A DNA stretch of 64,000 nt from Achatina immaculata (GCA_009760885.1 CM019702.1:49523925-49587924); one strand, 5' to 3'. Numbered from the stretch's first letter, positions 1-12,763 are shown. The notes: a model not told the origin generated them from the sequence alone. Program-made: numbers and translations.

Positions 1-192
1 TTCTGTCTTATATGTTTTTATCTTCCTGCCATTAACTTTGTGCCTTATATGGTTTTATCTTTCTGCCTTATCTGTCATATCTTCCTGCCATAAATCGTTA
101 AAAAAGATGTAAAACCTGTTAATCATTTGTCCTGTTGATATAACTAGGTCGTTGTAAGCTTAATAACTGTCACACAGTGTACTCTGTTGCAG
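1..192 (+). other. intron upstream of the terminal exon
   Basis: AT-rich sequence with a degenerate repeat at 1-100 ('cttatatggttttatctttc'-like units). It ends in a pyrimidine-containing acceptor, 'actctgttgcag', at 181-192. I see no coding potential. Confidence 0.4.
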
Positions 193-194
193 GA

Positions 195-350
195 CATTTC
201 TCCAGTGGCAGCCATCGATTTGGTGAAATGCTGATGCGTCTGAATGAATTTTCCCAAATCAGCATGCAGCACAACATTGCAGTTGGACTTGTCATCACCA
301 AGAACTCACAGCTGCATATACCTCAGTTGTATGCGGAAATGTATGCATAG
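195..350 (+). CDS. terminal coding exon, nuclear receptor ligand-binding-domain-like C-terminus (partial gene)
   Basis: An AG acceptor at 191-192 is followed by a frame that stays open for 51 codons and ends in TAG at 348-350; two bases (193-194) complete the previous codon. The peptide contains RFGEMLMRL, then 'QIS' and a hydrophobic stretch, and ends HIPQLYAEMYA. This spacing matches helices 10/11 to 12 of nuclear-receptor ligand-binding domains: an RF..LL..L helix, then about 25 residues on a final L-x-x-E-hydrophobic helix. LYAEMY fits the AF-2 core pattern (two hydrophobics, any, Glu, two hydrophobics), which recruits coactivators in that family. The subfamily cannot be set from 51 residues; it looks closest to NR1-type receptors. 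The other two frames have stops within 15 codons. The assignment rests on motif spacing only, and another helical protein is possible. All earlier exons lie to the left of the window. Confidence 0.45.
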   Translation, partial: HFSSGSHRFGEMLMRLNEFSQISMQHNIAVGLVITKNSQLHIPQLYAEMYA

Positions 351-1983
351 AGCAGTTGTGTAGTGGACAGCAGCGATCCAACATCTTGATGAGCAATAGT
401 ACTTTTATCAGTTAAAAATATAAATCTACCAACTACTAATGCATGGTTTATGAGATGGGGAATATCAAGTATGAAAAGTGACTTTTAGTGTTCATTAATG
501 CAGTGTTTTGCAATGTAAATGTAAAAGTAATGGGAAAATAATGGTAGAGATAACCCTATCATGCCATTATGATACCAAGGGTGTTAGTGATTGAATATTA
601 TTTGGATGTCAAATGTTACTTTGAATTAAGCAGTCTACCCACCTTGGGAACTGTTCCGCACTTGAAAGGTTTCAGAAAGCATCTTCTGCCATTGAGCTCC
701 TCGTATCAAGCATACCCTCTATTTGTACAAAAAAAAAAAAAAAGCTAATGTTCATTCCAGCCATTAGACAAAGAAAAGAGTGGAAAACTTGAGAATTGTG
801 AAAAAAAAAAACTTTTGAAATCAGACCCTGTTTTTGTTCATAAATAATTATCTGGAATTCAAAATGAAATTATAATGTTTTTTTTCTTTTTCCTCACTCT
901 AAATCCCATGATCTCCAGAAATCTGTTCATGGACATCCCAGGAGTTGGTGGATCCCAGTAAAGAAACCTTGATATAGACAGTACTGGAAGATGTGTTAGC
1001 TTAGCATGATGGTTGATCTCATCAGTTTTTTTTTTTTTTCAGCCAGACCTCATGTTTTTATTTTTAATAATAATCCCCTCTGAAAAGCAATAAGACTTAT
1101 CATTACACAGATGTCACAATAAGACTTATCATTACACAGATGTCACAATAGACTGGGAAAGCACTTACAGTATTTCCCACCACATAAGAAATACCCATAA
1201 TTTGGCAAGTAATATTTTGGAACAAAACTAAAAACCTTTATTTTCCATTAATTTCATCAGCAGCTCTTCAGCAGGGTTTTGGTTCAGTAATGCATGCTGC
1301 TGGATATTCTCCTACTGAACTTGTTAACTGGATGGGCTGAATGTCATTCACCTGGACCTGGCATGGTGTTCAGGTGTTGTCCAGTAGTCTTCACCCCGTA
1401 GACTTCCCCAAACCTAACCACTGGGATATAGGACACAGGATGGTTTTTGAAGGAGTTTTTTTAGGGGAAAAATAGTGTATATTGAATGGTGGGAAATACG
1501 GTAAATATAATGAAATAACAAAATTGAAATAATGGCAGCTAAACAAGAATCGAGGAATCTAGGACCTTCTTCATTTCATTAAATTTTCCAAAGTTTCTGT
1601 TTCTCTGTTTAATCCTGTACATTGTTGTTGCTTCTGTTTTTCTAAGCTCACAAAGATTTGGTGGACTGTTTTGATTCACATGACTTCCACAGATTGCAAT
1701 CTGTTAACACCAAAGTAAACAAGGAAGGTCTTAACTCAAATATCTCTGTGTTTTTTAAGTCAATCTCTTATTTATTTTTTTATGTATGCATAATTTATTA
1801 ATGTTATGATTTAAAAACCTTCATTTCTTCACACATCATCTCTAACAGTTATATCTGTGCTGAAAATGTGAATTCACTTAACTCAGATCTGAATACAACC
1901 CAAATTCATTTTAACTAAAACATTCATTATAGGACTGTTCATTCGTATTTGTTCAAGCAGTGTCTCAGATCCATGTTTCAACA
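351..1983. other. 3' UTR or intergenic sequence of the first gene
   Basis: There is no credible ORF. The stretch is AT-rich with A and T homopolymers (for example 729-743 and 1027-1039). It includes an exact 29-bp tandem duplication at 1089-1146. How far the 3' UTR of the upstream gene runs cannot be told from sequence alone. Confidence 0.4.
1089..1146. repeat. two exact tandem copies of a 29-bp unit
   Basis: Copies at 1089-1117 and 1118-1146 are identical. The unit begins AATAAGACTTATCATTACAC. The lack of divergence suggests a recent duplication. Confidence 0.85.
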
Positions 1984-1993
1984 ATGTATTCAT
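1984..1993. repeat. target-site duplication of LINE A1, left copy
   Basis: ATGTATTCAT here is repeated exactly at 2437-2446 on the other side of the truncated LINE. This gives insertion boundaries consistent with target-primed reverse transcription. Confidence 0.8.
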
Positions 1994-2436
1994 CATCATC
2001 ATCATCATGTGCCGTGCTGACTGGCGTTGGCTATTATGCTTCTCCAGAGTACGCGATCCTTCATGCAGGCCATCAGCTCAGTTGGTGATCTCCTCTCACA
2101 CCATCCCATCAGACTGTCCAGTATCATTTCTCTTGGTCTTCCTCTTGATCTTCTTCCTTCTATTTTTCCTGTTGTTATAATATTTTCAATGCCCCCTCTT
2201 CTCATTGCATGTCCTATGAAAGTACATTGTCTCTCTCTTATCTTTTTGACAAGGTTTTTTTTGTCTCTCCAGCTCTTCTCATACATTCTTCATTAGTTAT
2301 TTTTGCTGTCCAGGGGATTCGCAACATTCTTCTAATAAACCACATTTCTGCTGCTGCCAATGATTTTTGTGCAGACTTGCCTATTGTCCATGATTCACTT
2401 CCATATAACAAGATAGGTTCAATATAGCATTTTAGG
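1994..2436 (-). mobile_element. LINE family A, 5'-truncated copy A1 (3' end of reverse transcriptase ORF)
   Basis: On the minus strand, 2005-2286 encodes the C-terminal tail of a non-LTR retrotransposon polyprotein (KKIRERQCTFIGHAMRRGG, then GRRSRGRPRE). The same tail appears in copy A4 at 47098-48662. After the stop comes an (ATG)n tail, seen on the plus strand as CAT repeats at about 1991-2008. A 10-bp target-site duplication ATGTATTCAT flanks the copy at 1984-1993 and 2437-2446. The copy is 443 bp, frameshifted and inactive. Confidence 0.88.
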
Positions 2437-2446
2437 ATGTATTCAT

Positions 2447-4722
2447 ACCGTAATTTTTCTGAAGATTCTACAGCTCTTAACTCACAGTTTATAGCAAGCT
2501 AAGCAGTTACTGCAGCTAGTCATATTTATGGGGGGTGGGCTGGGAGAGGGGGTGGTGGTAGATTTTTAACATGAATTCGTTTCACCTGTAAGTCATTTTT
2601 AATTTCTCACAAATAATTCCAGTAGAGCATGGAAGTATTTTAATTAGCGGATCTAGTCCAGACTGTTTGGACGAAGCAAAACAAATTGTCACTCTGAAAT
2701 AATGGAGTAAATAACGGCTGAATATACTCTTTGAAATATGAGCATCATTTTGAGCATTAAACTATTTGTTCAGTAAGCATTTCTTTGGCTTTGGAAATTC
2801 CTATGTGAATAGTATTTTGGCATATACACAGATTAAAGAAAAAGCAGTAGAACAGAGATATTAATTAAGCAAAGAAAACCACTGGTTGAAATGATGAAGC
2901 CGTAGATCTGCAGACTTACTCTATCAGTAAGCAGACTGCCTTCAGAAAGCCATCTAGTCTAGGATCTAGGAACAAAAGGTCATATAGGAAATACCTCACA
3001 CTGACAGTTGTTCTATCAGTGTTTTACCAGATTGTAAATAACCTCACTCTGAGACTCATATTCTCATACAAAAAAGTTTCAGAGTAAACACATCTGCTAT
3101 AGTTTTCCAGTAAAATTATGCTATTCATATTTTTGGCTTTTGAAGTAGGTGAAAATTAAAATTTTTGAACAGCAAAACAAACTTTATAAATGATGGCGAT
3201 TTAAATATTTATTCTACGAAGCTCTGCAAATGACTGATTAAAAGCTGAGAGTTTCATTCAGTTTGGATGATCAGAGGTTGAAGAGTAACCCAGAACTCAG
3301 TATAAAATTTGGTGTGCTCTGGTTTACAGTTGTTAGCATCATTTGGCAGTTTAACAGTGGAAACATCTTCCTCAAGGAAATGCTGTAGCTGAGCCCGTCA
3401 CTGCCTGTGACTGTGATCAAGTTGGAATTAGATAAAAACTAGCCCATGTTCATGCAGAAAATTGTGGAGCCAGTTCACAAGAGCATGAGGAGACATTGAT
3501 TAGGAAGGACAGCATCAACAGACATTGTTTGACAAAGTATATAAAATTTTGCACACGTATATCCCTTTTTTTTTTTCTTCATTAAAATTGTATTTATCTG
3601 TAGCCCCATTTTCTGTACAAGAAGGTGACAGTAATAAAGATGAGTGGACAATATCAAAAGATGGATGGGATTCAGGTTTGCGGGATGCACCGTGATTTAA
3701 AAGACAGAGCAGTTTTTAAATCCATTTCAGCCAACCCAGATTGGGGAGATGACACAAGATGATGATTTTCTGTATTCATCTGAGTTTTCATGTTAATTTG
3801 AAGTCATACATGCAGTTTGTTGCATCTAAAACTTTGATGCCTGTGCTAGATGACTTCAGTTTTATTTTATGATGATTTATGTTGAAAGCTGATCATTAAG
3901 TGAAAAAAAGTATACAGATTTGTTAATTGTCATTATTCACCATAAAAATTATTTCTCATAACTGTGCAGTGTTTTAAAGTGGATGCTGTATCAGAGTAAG
4001 CAAAAGCCATTAAATAGGACACATTTTATATCAAGACACAGTTAACGTGAGCTTTAAACCGAATATCAAAGACATGGTGTGTAATACCCAAAGAAGTGAG
4101 ATACCTGGGATGACGTGTTTCACAGTATATTGTTTTTGTTTCCATTAAAATTCATCTTCAGCACGCAGAACCAAAGAATGTTTTGTGCCTATGAAGAGAA
4201 ATAGACAGTCACTTGAATTAGTAAGTCTGGACCGCCATTTAGTGTACACTTTAATTTGTGATAATTTCACTGTTCAGCTCTTCGATACCTGATGTTCAGG
4301 TTAGGTCATGGCTGAAAGCTGAGCTTTTGAACTGTGATGTGAATACTTACTATTGTTATAGTTTCTGGCTTTTTATGTAGTTCAAACAGCATAGACAGTT
4401 ACTATGTTTCGCTCCAACCAGTTTATCTTGTGTTCAGCCATAAGTTAAAGTTGAGAGGAGGTACTTTTTTTTTTCATCATTTTTTTTTTTTGGATCTAAG
4501 CCTTATTGCTCATTCCTATCAGTTTTTGACTTAAATCTTTCTGCTTTCCTACTCAGAATTCCTAGATGTTTTCTTATGTTAGATCCTTCCATGTTAGTTT
4601 TGGTTGATGCTTATCATCTCTGTTGTATAGACTGATTTAGTCTTCTTTTTGTCCACAACTCTGCCTGCATACACAGGCCATGATCATCAGAGGGTTTATG
4701 ATGCTTGCTTGCACTTTCTTAC
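2447..4722. other. non-coding AT-rich stretch
   Basis: Nothing beyond short spurious ORFs. There is a G-rich patch at 2530-2560 and an AATAAA hexamer at 3633-3638, which could serve the gene on the left but is not demonstrably used. Confidence 0.4.
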
Positions 4723-4791
4723 CTGAGGAGTGATACGCTAGCAAGCTGAGGAGTGATATGCTAGCAAGCTGAGGAGTGATATGCTAGCAAG
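4723..4791. repeat. 23-bp tandem repeat, three copies
   Basis: Units at 4723-4745, 4746-4768 and 4769-4791 begin CTGAGGAGTGATATGCTAGC and differ at one position (acgc/atgc). Confidence 0.85.
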
Positions 4792-5946
4792 CTGTGTTTT
4801 TAACTCCAAAGTCTGCCATGATCCCATTTAAATGGGTTTTTTTTTTTTTTAAAAGGAGAGTAAAATAACTGCAGTCATGTGGTTTTGTTCTGTACTTGGG
4901 AGTTTGTAATTTTAAGCTCCTGTAAGTGCAAAAAAATCTAGACATCATATCACTTGCCAGTAAAACATTGGAGTCATGGTTTTTTTTCATAATAAAAAAA
5001 ATGTTGTGTTGTACATGGTGTTCAGTGAGCCAAGAGTTAATTATGTATCATAAACATTTTTATTACTTTAGTTTGTCTGTCTTTGTTGAATAGATGGATG
5101 TCCATGCCAAATTTTGAAGATCTAAGCATGAGAATCGAAGAGGAGACTGCATCTTGCTGAGACTGTTTTCCTGTTGGAAAATGTTATGATGCTGTCCCGG
5201 TGATTTTAAAAAAAAAAGTTTATTTCACGCATTGGTCAGTTCTGAATATTTGGTTCGTTTTTCATATAAAGCTATCTGCAGCCATATTTTCCAGTACTTT
5301 CATTATACAAATATACAGATATATTTATGCTTATATTCATATTTGTCGTGTGCTTTCAATTTTATGTCATTGCCGGAGTCCCAGTGGTTGATCAGTTGTT
5401 CTGTCATCAGTTGTAAGTGAAGTATTGTTTTAAAAAAAAACATCATTCATGTTTTTTCCAGTGTGGGTGAACTTCAAATAATGGGGTGCTGATGGTGATT
5501 ATGAAAGATGGAACAAATGTGGAAAAAATTTCTCTGTGGCCCATAATCAGTCAGTGATTTGTATTAGTAAATTTTTTTTTTTTTCAAATTGTACTTTATT
5601 TGTTCATCCTATGTAAATTTGGTTTTAACTTTCACTTTTTAATAAGCTTTGAATAAGAAGCTTGCAGGAATCGGAGTCTACACTGTTTTCTACATAGAGT
5701 AAGAATCTCCCCCCCCCCCCCCCCCCCAAAAAAAATGTACTTTGATGCTTTTAGTTGTATTAAATTCACACAAATATTAGGGTTTTTCTTGTTTTGAAGA
5801 CCATTTTGATAAGTTACGACATCAGATTGTAAATGATCTACATGATGCTTAAAGAAGTGAAAAATCAGTTTGTGCCAGCATTGATTTTGACTTGCCAAAA
5901 TAAATATTGTTACAGAGAACATGGAATTTGATCTATTAACAGTCTA
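4792..5946. other. non-coding stretch with C/A homopolymer
   Basis: No gene is seen. A run of about 18 C followed by 8 A lies at 5709-5736. Other homopolymers are scattered through the stretch. Confidence 0.4.
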
Positions 5947-6640
5947 TAACTCTTTCCGTGCCTTTGGTCATTATAATGACGCTTCCAGTTTCCCATTGCT
6001 TACCAATGGTCATTATAATGATCATTGGTTTGTTTCAATAAAACAACCAGTGTAACATTTAAAATGTACATATTTCGTCCACGATTCCAGTGACACTTTT
6101 CAAAATGGCGAAAGAGTGCCTAGTTACGAGCGATTCCGACCGAGAAAAAGGAAGAGAAAGACCGAAATTTTCAGTTTTTGATGATGTAGATAGGGGTATG
6201 GACATGGCCTGTGACCACCCCACTGCTCTTGAATGTATCCCAAGTAGATCTAGACATATTTAGACGACTGGAGAAGTAGTTAGGAGTTATTTCAGACATT
6301 AATTTAGCGAGAATGCAACATAGAATCAGAATATGAGATCGACAAGTAGATCTACTCATCTCAGATGGTAAGTAGTGTAGATCTAGACCTATCTGATGGT
6401 GAGCTGGGCACAGTCAGTGTCTAAACACATCACATTACTTCTTTTTTCCTAAAAAACTGTGCTTTATGAAATTTTCATTCATTTAGTTATACTTTGAAAC
6501 ATAATAAGTATATAGAAGTACATGGAAATACTGTTTTCCATTCCATTTTATAACTATACCCCCAGCATATCAGGACCTGTGCTTTTACTCTGGTAAGCAA
6601 CTGAACGTCTGCTTTTCTTCCTGTGGCACGGAAAGAGTTA
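5947..6640. mobile_element. non-autonomous DNA transposon (694 bp) with 16-bp perfect terminal inverted repeats
   Basis: TAACTCTTTCCGTGCC at 5947-5962 is exactly the reverse complement of 6625-6640 (GGCACGGAAAGAGTTA). TTAA is at 6638-6641 on the right, and the left edge reads ATAA, one base from TTAA. This suggests a piggyBac-type TTAA target, which is an inference. There is no transposase ORF. Just inside the left end are a 14-bp palindrome GTCATTATAATGAC (5967-5980) and a near-perfect 26-bp palindrome (6003-6028). Confidence 0.75.
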
Positions 6641-8952
6641 AAGGATAAGTTTTTAGTCCGCTTCAGTTTTTGCAAAGAAAAAAAAAAATCACTTTGGTAA
6701 ATTCTTTCAATTTGCTAACTTTTGTCAGTTTTATTTTATTCTTTTTTTGGAATGAAAGAAGAAGATGAGGAGTATAGAACTAGTTTTTTTTCCTCATTAT
6801 TTTCTTCAGTTTCCAGATTAGAAGAAAATACTAGAATATACATTATTTGCCACTATTTTGCCTTGGTTGACTAGAATATACATCATTTCCACTATTTTGC
6901 CTTGGTTGACTAGAATATACATAATTTCCACTATTTTGCCTTGGTTGACTTTTAACCTAAAAAAACTGATGGTTTCTGATAAATAGGACCAGCCATCTTG
7001 TATTCTCTGTGAGCGGTTATGGTAAATGACAGGAAGCCTTATACAAATCAAACCGCAGGACATTATCGTGCCCCCAGCATCCCCTCAACACCGAAAGGAA
7101 CATAAGGAAGAAAACAAGACACGGACCATTTGTTAAAGCTAAACTACTTGAGCATGTCATTGCAGACATGCTGCAGCTGGCATAGTGTGTGAATGGATGG
7201 ACCTGACTCGGAACTTCATGAGTTAAGGCATGGTTTTTTTTTTTAACTTTGTGCTAGTCTTGCCCAGAACATTCATATGTAACAGTATGAAATAGTCTTT
7301 GACAATATAAAAGTTTTTATCACAAGAAAAATTACGGATAAAATAGTATGAACAGAATCATAAGCACAGTTGTGCATTTTTAATTTCTGCAACTCATAAT
7401 TAACTACCTCGCTTCCTGGTTTTTTTTTTTTTTTTAAATTGTTTTTGTTTGATGAAGACACAGGTTGAAATGTTACATAGTGTTTTGTTACACAGCTTTA
7501 CATAACTAGACGTCTGCATACTAATAAATATTCATTCATTCCCTTATGATGAACTTTCTTCAGTTGACACATTGCCTTCCTTACTGTTTTTATTTTTTTT
7601 TTTAGTTCAGGGCAAGCAGATTTACGAACTTAAGACATACAATTCATGCAGACTTTACCTCACATTAAAGCAGGCAATGAAATGTTTGGTTTTTGTTTTA
7701 AACAGTGATAATGTCATAAATCTGAGTTTTGAATTGAAAAGTGCCTCCTCAGTGTGCCATGTATTCCTGGACTGTGTTATCCAGAAATGATAGTTCATAA
7801 AACATCATTTTGGCTGGTTTGTGAAATATTTGATATTGTTTGTTGTTTTGATGGATCACTTGTAACTGTTGTGTCTAGTGCCATACTGTTTAATTATTTT
7901 CATCTTGTGTCATAAAGAGTAATAAAATGCAATGGATATATATTTTTTTTTTTCTTTATAATGACTACGTGACATGATTTCATGTTTTAAGTAACCAGAG
8001 CAGAGTTCACTTTGTGATAAGATTTCACTGAATACGGGCTTGAGATTGGCACCACCCTGTTCACATGAGTGAGTAAAGGTGCCAGTGAGAAGGTAAAAAT
8101 AGTAACTGGTAATTTTAACGATTAAAAGCTTTCATAATACCCCTGTTGTGTGTAAACTGTGAAAAATTTTTTTAAATGTATACAATTTTCATATAGCTGT
8201 TATTTGGCCATGCGTGCTGTAAATGTTTGATATTTACCAAAAAAAAATATTTACCTCAATTAAAGCATTGAATAAATTTTTGAGGAAGTGTTTCTCTAAA
8301 GACCGAAGTCAGGAGAAAGTCATAATTAAAATGTGGACAGAAATAAACAAAACACTCTGTTAAAATTATTTAAATGATGAATGAGTGTCATTGCTTACTG
8401 TCAGCCCATTTCTGCCATAATTAATATAATTAAATCATGAAAACCATTTGAAGACATTATGGGTAGTGATTAAAGTAGTCAATGTATCCAGCCTAACAGA
8501 GTTGTTAAAACTAACAACTGACAGGCCTCTGGCAATCATGAGCTAGAGGAGACTAATCCTGTTTACAGTATCAGGAGTTTAAAGGCAGAAATTCTTACCT
8601 GGAGGAAGGGGGGGGGGGGTAGATACTTCTTTGATGATCTGAGGAGTTGTGCCAGTGTTGTTTTATTGCCTACAACAAAGCATTTCTTGCCTAGTGTAAA
8701 AACACTGGAAAATTTATTGCAGCAGTAGACAAGATTTTGTTAACTATGAGAGAGCAGCAGTAGACAAGATTTTGTTAACTGGGTGAAAGATAAACAATAG
8801 GAAGGATGTTAACATTTACCAGAGAAAATATGTGTGAACAAGCAAACTTCAGCATTGAAGGTCTGAGAATAAATTGTTTTTAAAAGACAAGAATTTGTTA
8901 AGTTCATATTCAGATATGTTCGTGATACCCTGGGGTATCTAGATGGATTAAC
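6641..8952. other. non-coding AT-rich stretch
   Basis: Contains a 39-40-bp tandem repeat at 6831-6950 and a spaced duplication GCAGCAGTAGACAAGATTTT at about 8719 and 8754. Many A and T homopolymers are present. No gene is seen. Confidence 0.4.
6831..6950. repeat. 39-40-bp tandem repeat, three copies
   Basis: Units at 6831-6870, 6871-6909 and 6910-6948 begin CTAGAATATACAT and contain CACTATTTTGCCTTGGTTGA. The first unit has one extra base. Confidence 0.85.
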
Positions 8953-8960
8953 GCACTAAA

Positions 8961-9125
8961 ACAACAGTCCTCAAAGTGAGTGGTAGCATTCGTGGGGGTG
9001 GGGGGGGTGATGGGAGAGAGACGACTCGGCAGTACTGTCTGAGCAAAAACAGTCTTTGTGGGGTGCTGGGGGGGGGGGGGGGGGGGAGGAAGGAGGTAAC
9101 AACCTGAAACAGTTTGGGAACCACT
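8961..9125. mobile_element. short hAT-like non-autonomous element (165 bp)
   Basis: An 8-bp duplication GCACTAAA lies at 8953-8960 and 9126-9133, the duplication length produced by hAT transposases. The inner ends resemble each other in inverted orientation: left ACAGTCCTCAAAGTG, right AGTGGTTCCCAAACTGT when reverse complemented. The second reads like typical hAT ends (CAGTGGTTC...). The interior is G-rich, with a G run at 9067-9086. There is no ORF of its own. Confidence 0.65.
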
Positions 9126-9133
9126 GCACTAAA

Positions 9134-9412
9134 GAAAAAGGTCACCGTAATGAAGAGAATGCAACCAAGTAGTGTTAATCTGTTGCCTAAATGTAGTGTA
9201 GTGGGATGTTTCGTTGCTCGGACTCTCAGCCACATCCATGTTTCACAGTTTGAACATGTTGGAGTTATCACAGAACATAACATTTTTTATTTAAAATATG
9301 GCTGAAAACTGTAAAGAGATCTGAAAAAAGATGATTTGCATTGACAGATGTGTTTCTCCTTCTTCATTCACCCACAAAAGGGTGATAGCTGAATTGTGTC
9401 ACAGCTATGCAC
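9134..9412. other. non-coding spacer
   Basis: I see no feature with support here. It runs into the minisatellite on its right. Confidence 0.35.
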
Positions 9413-9703
9413 CTTTCAGCCCAACACGTCCAACTTCAGCCCAACACATCCAACTTCAGTCCAACACGTCTAGCTTCAGCCTAACACGTCCAGCATCAGC
9501 CCAACACGTCCAACTTAAGCCCAACACATCCAACTTAAGCCCAACACATCCAACTTCACCCCAACACATCCAACTTCAGCCCAACACGTCTAGCACACAT
9601 CCAACTTCAGCCCAACACATCCAGCTTCAGCCCAACACATCCAACTTCAGTCCAACACATCCAACTTCAGCCCAACACATCCAACTTCAGCCCAACACAA
9701 TTG
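9413..9703. repeat. 20-bp minisatellite, about 14 units
   Basis: The unit is CCCAACACATCCAACTTCAG with point variants (ACGTC/ACATC) and one shortened unit near 9590. It happens to be open in one frame (9331-9741), but the reading frame cycles through the 20-bp unit and gives low-complexity peptide. I treat it as non-coding. Confidence 0.9.
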
Positions 9704-12700
9704 TAGGACCAGGTTCATCTTTCCACTGCAGTTCCTATTAGCTTGACCAGACTACTGTGTTTCTGGGGGGGGGGGGAACACCACTGGGAGGTAGTATAGG
9801 GTCTTGGCCAGCTATGGTTCACCAAACCTGATGCAAACTGTCAGCTTTGGGTCACTTCTTAACTTGAGAAGTACGTCTACTCCTTCCCACCCCTAGATAC
9901 ATTTGAAACTGAACAAGTTGCATGCGTGTGCGGCTGAAGACATTTTATTAAGATATTAAGAGTGACTGGATCGGTTGTAGGTACAAGTACATAACACTAT
10001 TAACTGAAGCAGTCAGAAAGTATGCAAGATATTTAAAATGCTCAAAATAAACAATTCCAGTGTACCAAACCTTGGGGTGTGTACTCAGAAAGATAATAAG
10101 AAATTTGTTGCATATTTGGTTCATGGAGTATCATGTTAGAAGACGTTTTTGAAAGTGGTTTTTTTTTTTTTTTTTTTTGGTGTAATAAATACTGTAACCT
10201 CTCTTGTGTGTAATAAACACTTTTGGTATGGGTTTATAAAATTGTATGTTTGTGTTATATTATTGAATATATGACATCTGATAGTTTCTTGGTTGCCGTA
10301 TGTTTTGTCATATTTGCTTCATCAGATATGTGATCCACATTTATTTTAGTTATGAAAGTAACATATTATTTAAAAAAAAGAGATTTTTATTTGTCCATAT
10401 TCTCATAATTTATAATAATATTTTCTACATTGTTAAAAAAAAGTACTTTGTTATCCTTATACACATTTGTCTTTGCTAACAGTCAAGGTTATGCTGGTAT
10501 TATTGTATCCAGGAAAAAAATCTTGTTAAATGCATATTTTCAGTAACACTGCAGTTGATTACATACTTCTTCATGTTTAACAATCAGAGTTACACTTTTG
10601 TTGTGTAAACATCTTGTAAACTGCAGAAAGTACGCATAAAACTCTCTTCATGTGCAGAAGTGTCATGTAACATGTAAGAAGTGGTATGCAGAGTTCCAAG
10701 ATGAAGGCTGTCTGTGCACAGCTCCTTGGCAGGGATGTCCAGGACCAAGTGAAGAAACTGTGAATCGTGTTAGAGAAGCATCCCAGCAAAGCTCCCCACC
10801 TCCATCCTAGAATTTTTCATAAAACTTCTTGATACTGTTGAAAACAGGTGCTGCCTTCTGGAATTTCACTTAAAATCATCGCTGCAAAGTCACAACAGTC
10901 AAGGTTCTTGCGTATTCCAAAACACAAAATGACTGTTCACGTTCACTGAATGCCATATTTGCTACTACTGCCTCCTAGTGGCAAGCCACAGGAACTGTGT
11001 GCTCTGGCTTTATTTAAAAAAGAAAACTTGAAGAGTTTCTCTCTCTCTCTCTCTTGGCTTAAGAATAATTATGATCCGTTATGTGGTTTATTTGTTGTGA
11101 AGTTTTGAAATGTTTAACGGACATATGAATAACCCCAAACAGAAGGCGTTAAAAAAAAAACAAAAGTGTTTTAAACAAATATCATGTTTTTTGTAAAAGT
11201 ATTCCATTTAAATACAGTCAAATCCACACACACACACATGCACAAAATCTTACTAATTTTAGAATATAAAACTTACATTTTGGTCACTTACTATATACCA
11301 TATTTATTGTTAAAGGTAAATCAGGTTTATTTAAACTAGTAGAATTTGTACAGTTATGATGTAGTCATTTGCCCCCAAAAAAATTTTGCCAATTTTAAGT
11401 TACGCTTAATACTGTAGTCCCATGGCTATCAAGTTGAAGTCACGACCTTCTTGAAACTAGTGATAGTACACCATGACTGCCCTACACCACTCACAGGGCA
11501 CATGATATTAAGTTAAAACCCTAAGGCTCTGCTAATATTCAACTTCCCTGGCTTCCTAGAGACCCCTGTGTGACCTTTTGAGGACACATACACACACATA
11601 TCCATATCCTCCTCTCCTCTCACACACCCCCCTCCCCAAATTCATTAATCCCAGATTGGGAATCAGTACTGTAATCTCTCAAAGAAAAACAATTGCCAAT
11701 TATCATATAATCAGAGCATTATGTTAGCAGAAATAGGAGAATATCTTAGCCATCTATATATGTGCTTTGTTAACTATGTTACAAGCATAGTATTTTCAGT
11801 TATTGACATAGTTTTATTCATCAGTCATGCATTAAATTTACAGTTGCTTAAATAAGCATTTTTGTTAATTACAGAGGACGTAAGAATCTGGGCTATTAAC
11901 GGACTCTTAAAGCACAGAAATCAGTCACATCTCCTTTGTTAGCTATTCATATGTTACTGCTACATTTTACCAGTGATTCTTGTTGACATTTGCTGGTTTA
12001 TAAATGTGACGAGCCATCACAGAAAGATCTTGTTAGTTGTTTTGGAATAATTGTGATTGCTGTACATATTGGCATTTTATTTGTATGAATTTCATATATG
12101 AAAGTTTTTGTTTGGTTTTTTTTGTTTTTTGTTCTCTGACATTTGTTTATTTTGACATCACTTTGACCTTATTGCTGTAAATGATTGAAGTGAATTATTA
12201 GAAATTTTATATTTATTTTACATGAATTTAATTGTACATATAGCACGTGTCATTAGTTTTTTTTTATAAATTCGGTGGGAAAGAAAAGATGAAATTTTAT
12301 ATTAACTAGTAAGTGAATGAGCACTTTTTTTTTTAGACCAGATCTTTTTTTTTCTTTTTTTAAAGGCAGACCTTAGTGTTTTACATCTTATATTAAAACA
12401 CAAGATCTTTTGTGTGAAAGATGCAGTTTATAAGATGTATTCTTGTAAATGTTCAGCTCTCATGGAAGCTTCATCTATATTTGAACATTTCTGCTTTGGA
12501 ATCCATTGGATTTTCATAATCAGTTTCTCACATTTCACTCAGTTTCAGAATTATATTTCACATATAAATAATTTATTCAGTGATATAAAAAAAAATTACA
12601 AAAATTGTTTTAAAAACATGTGGCATGTTCGCTCATAGCAAAATATTCCTCTGTCAGTAGTGACAGTTACGATTTGTTCATGACACAGAGTAACTATATT

Positions 12701-12763
12701 ACGAAGATACCTTTCGCAACTTTAGGAATAATTTATGCCATAATTTCACTTGGTGCTCAGGCA
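9704..12763. other. non-coding AT-rich stretch
   Basis: Contains a G run (9764-9777), a T run at 10160-10178, short CT (11039-11053) and CA (11228-11238) microsatellites, and no ORF with recognisable content. Confidence 0.4.

Noticed and set aside
9331..9741. 136-codon ORF with a repeated NTSNFSPTHPTSAQHI-like pattern
   Set aside because: A 20-bp minisatellite read in one frame. The pattern repeats every 60 bp as the frame cycles, with no start context or domain.
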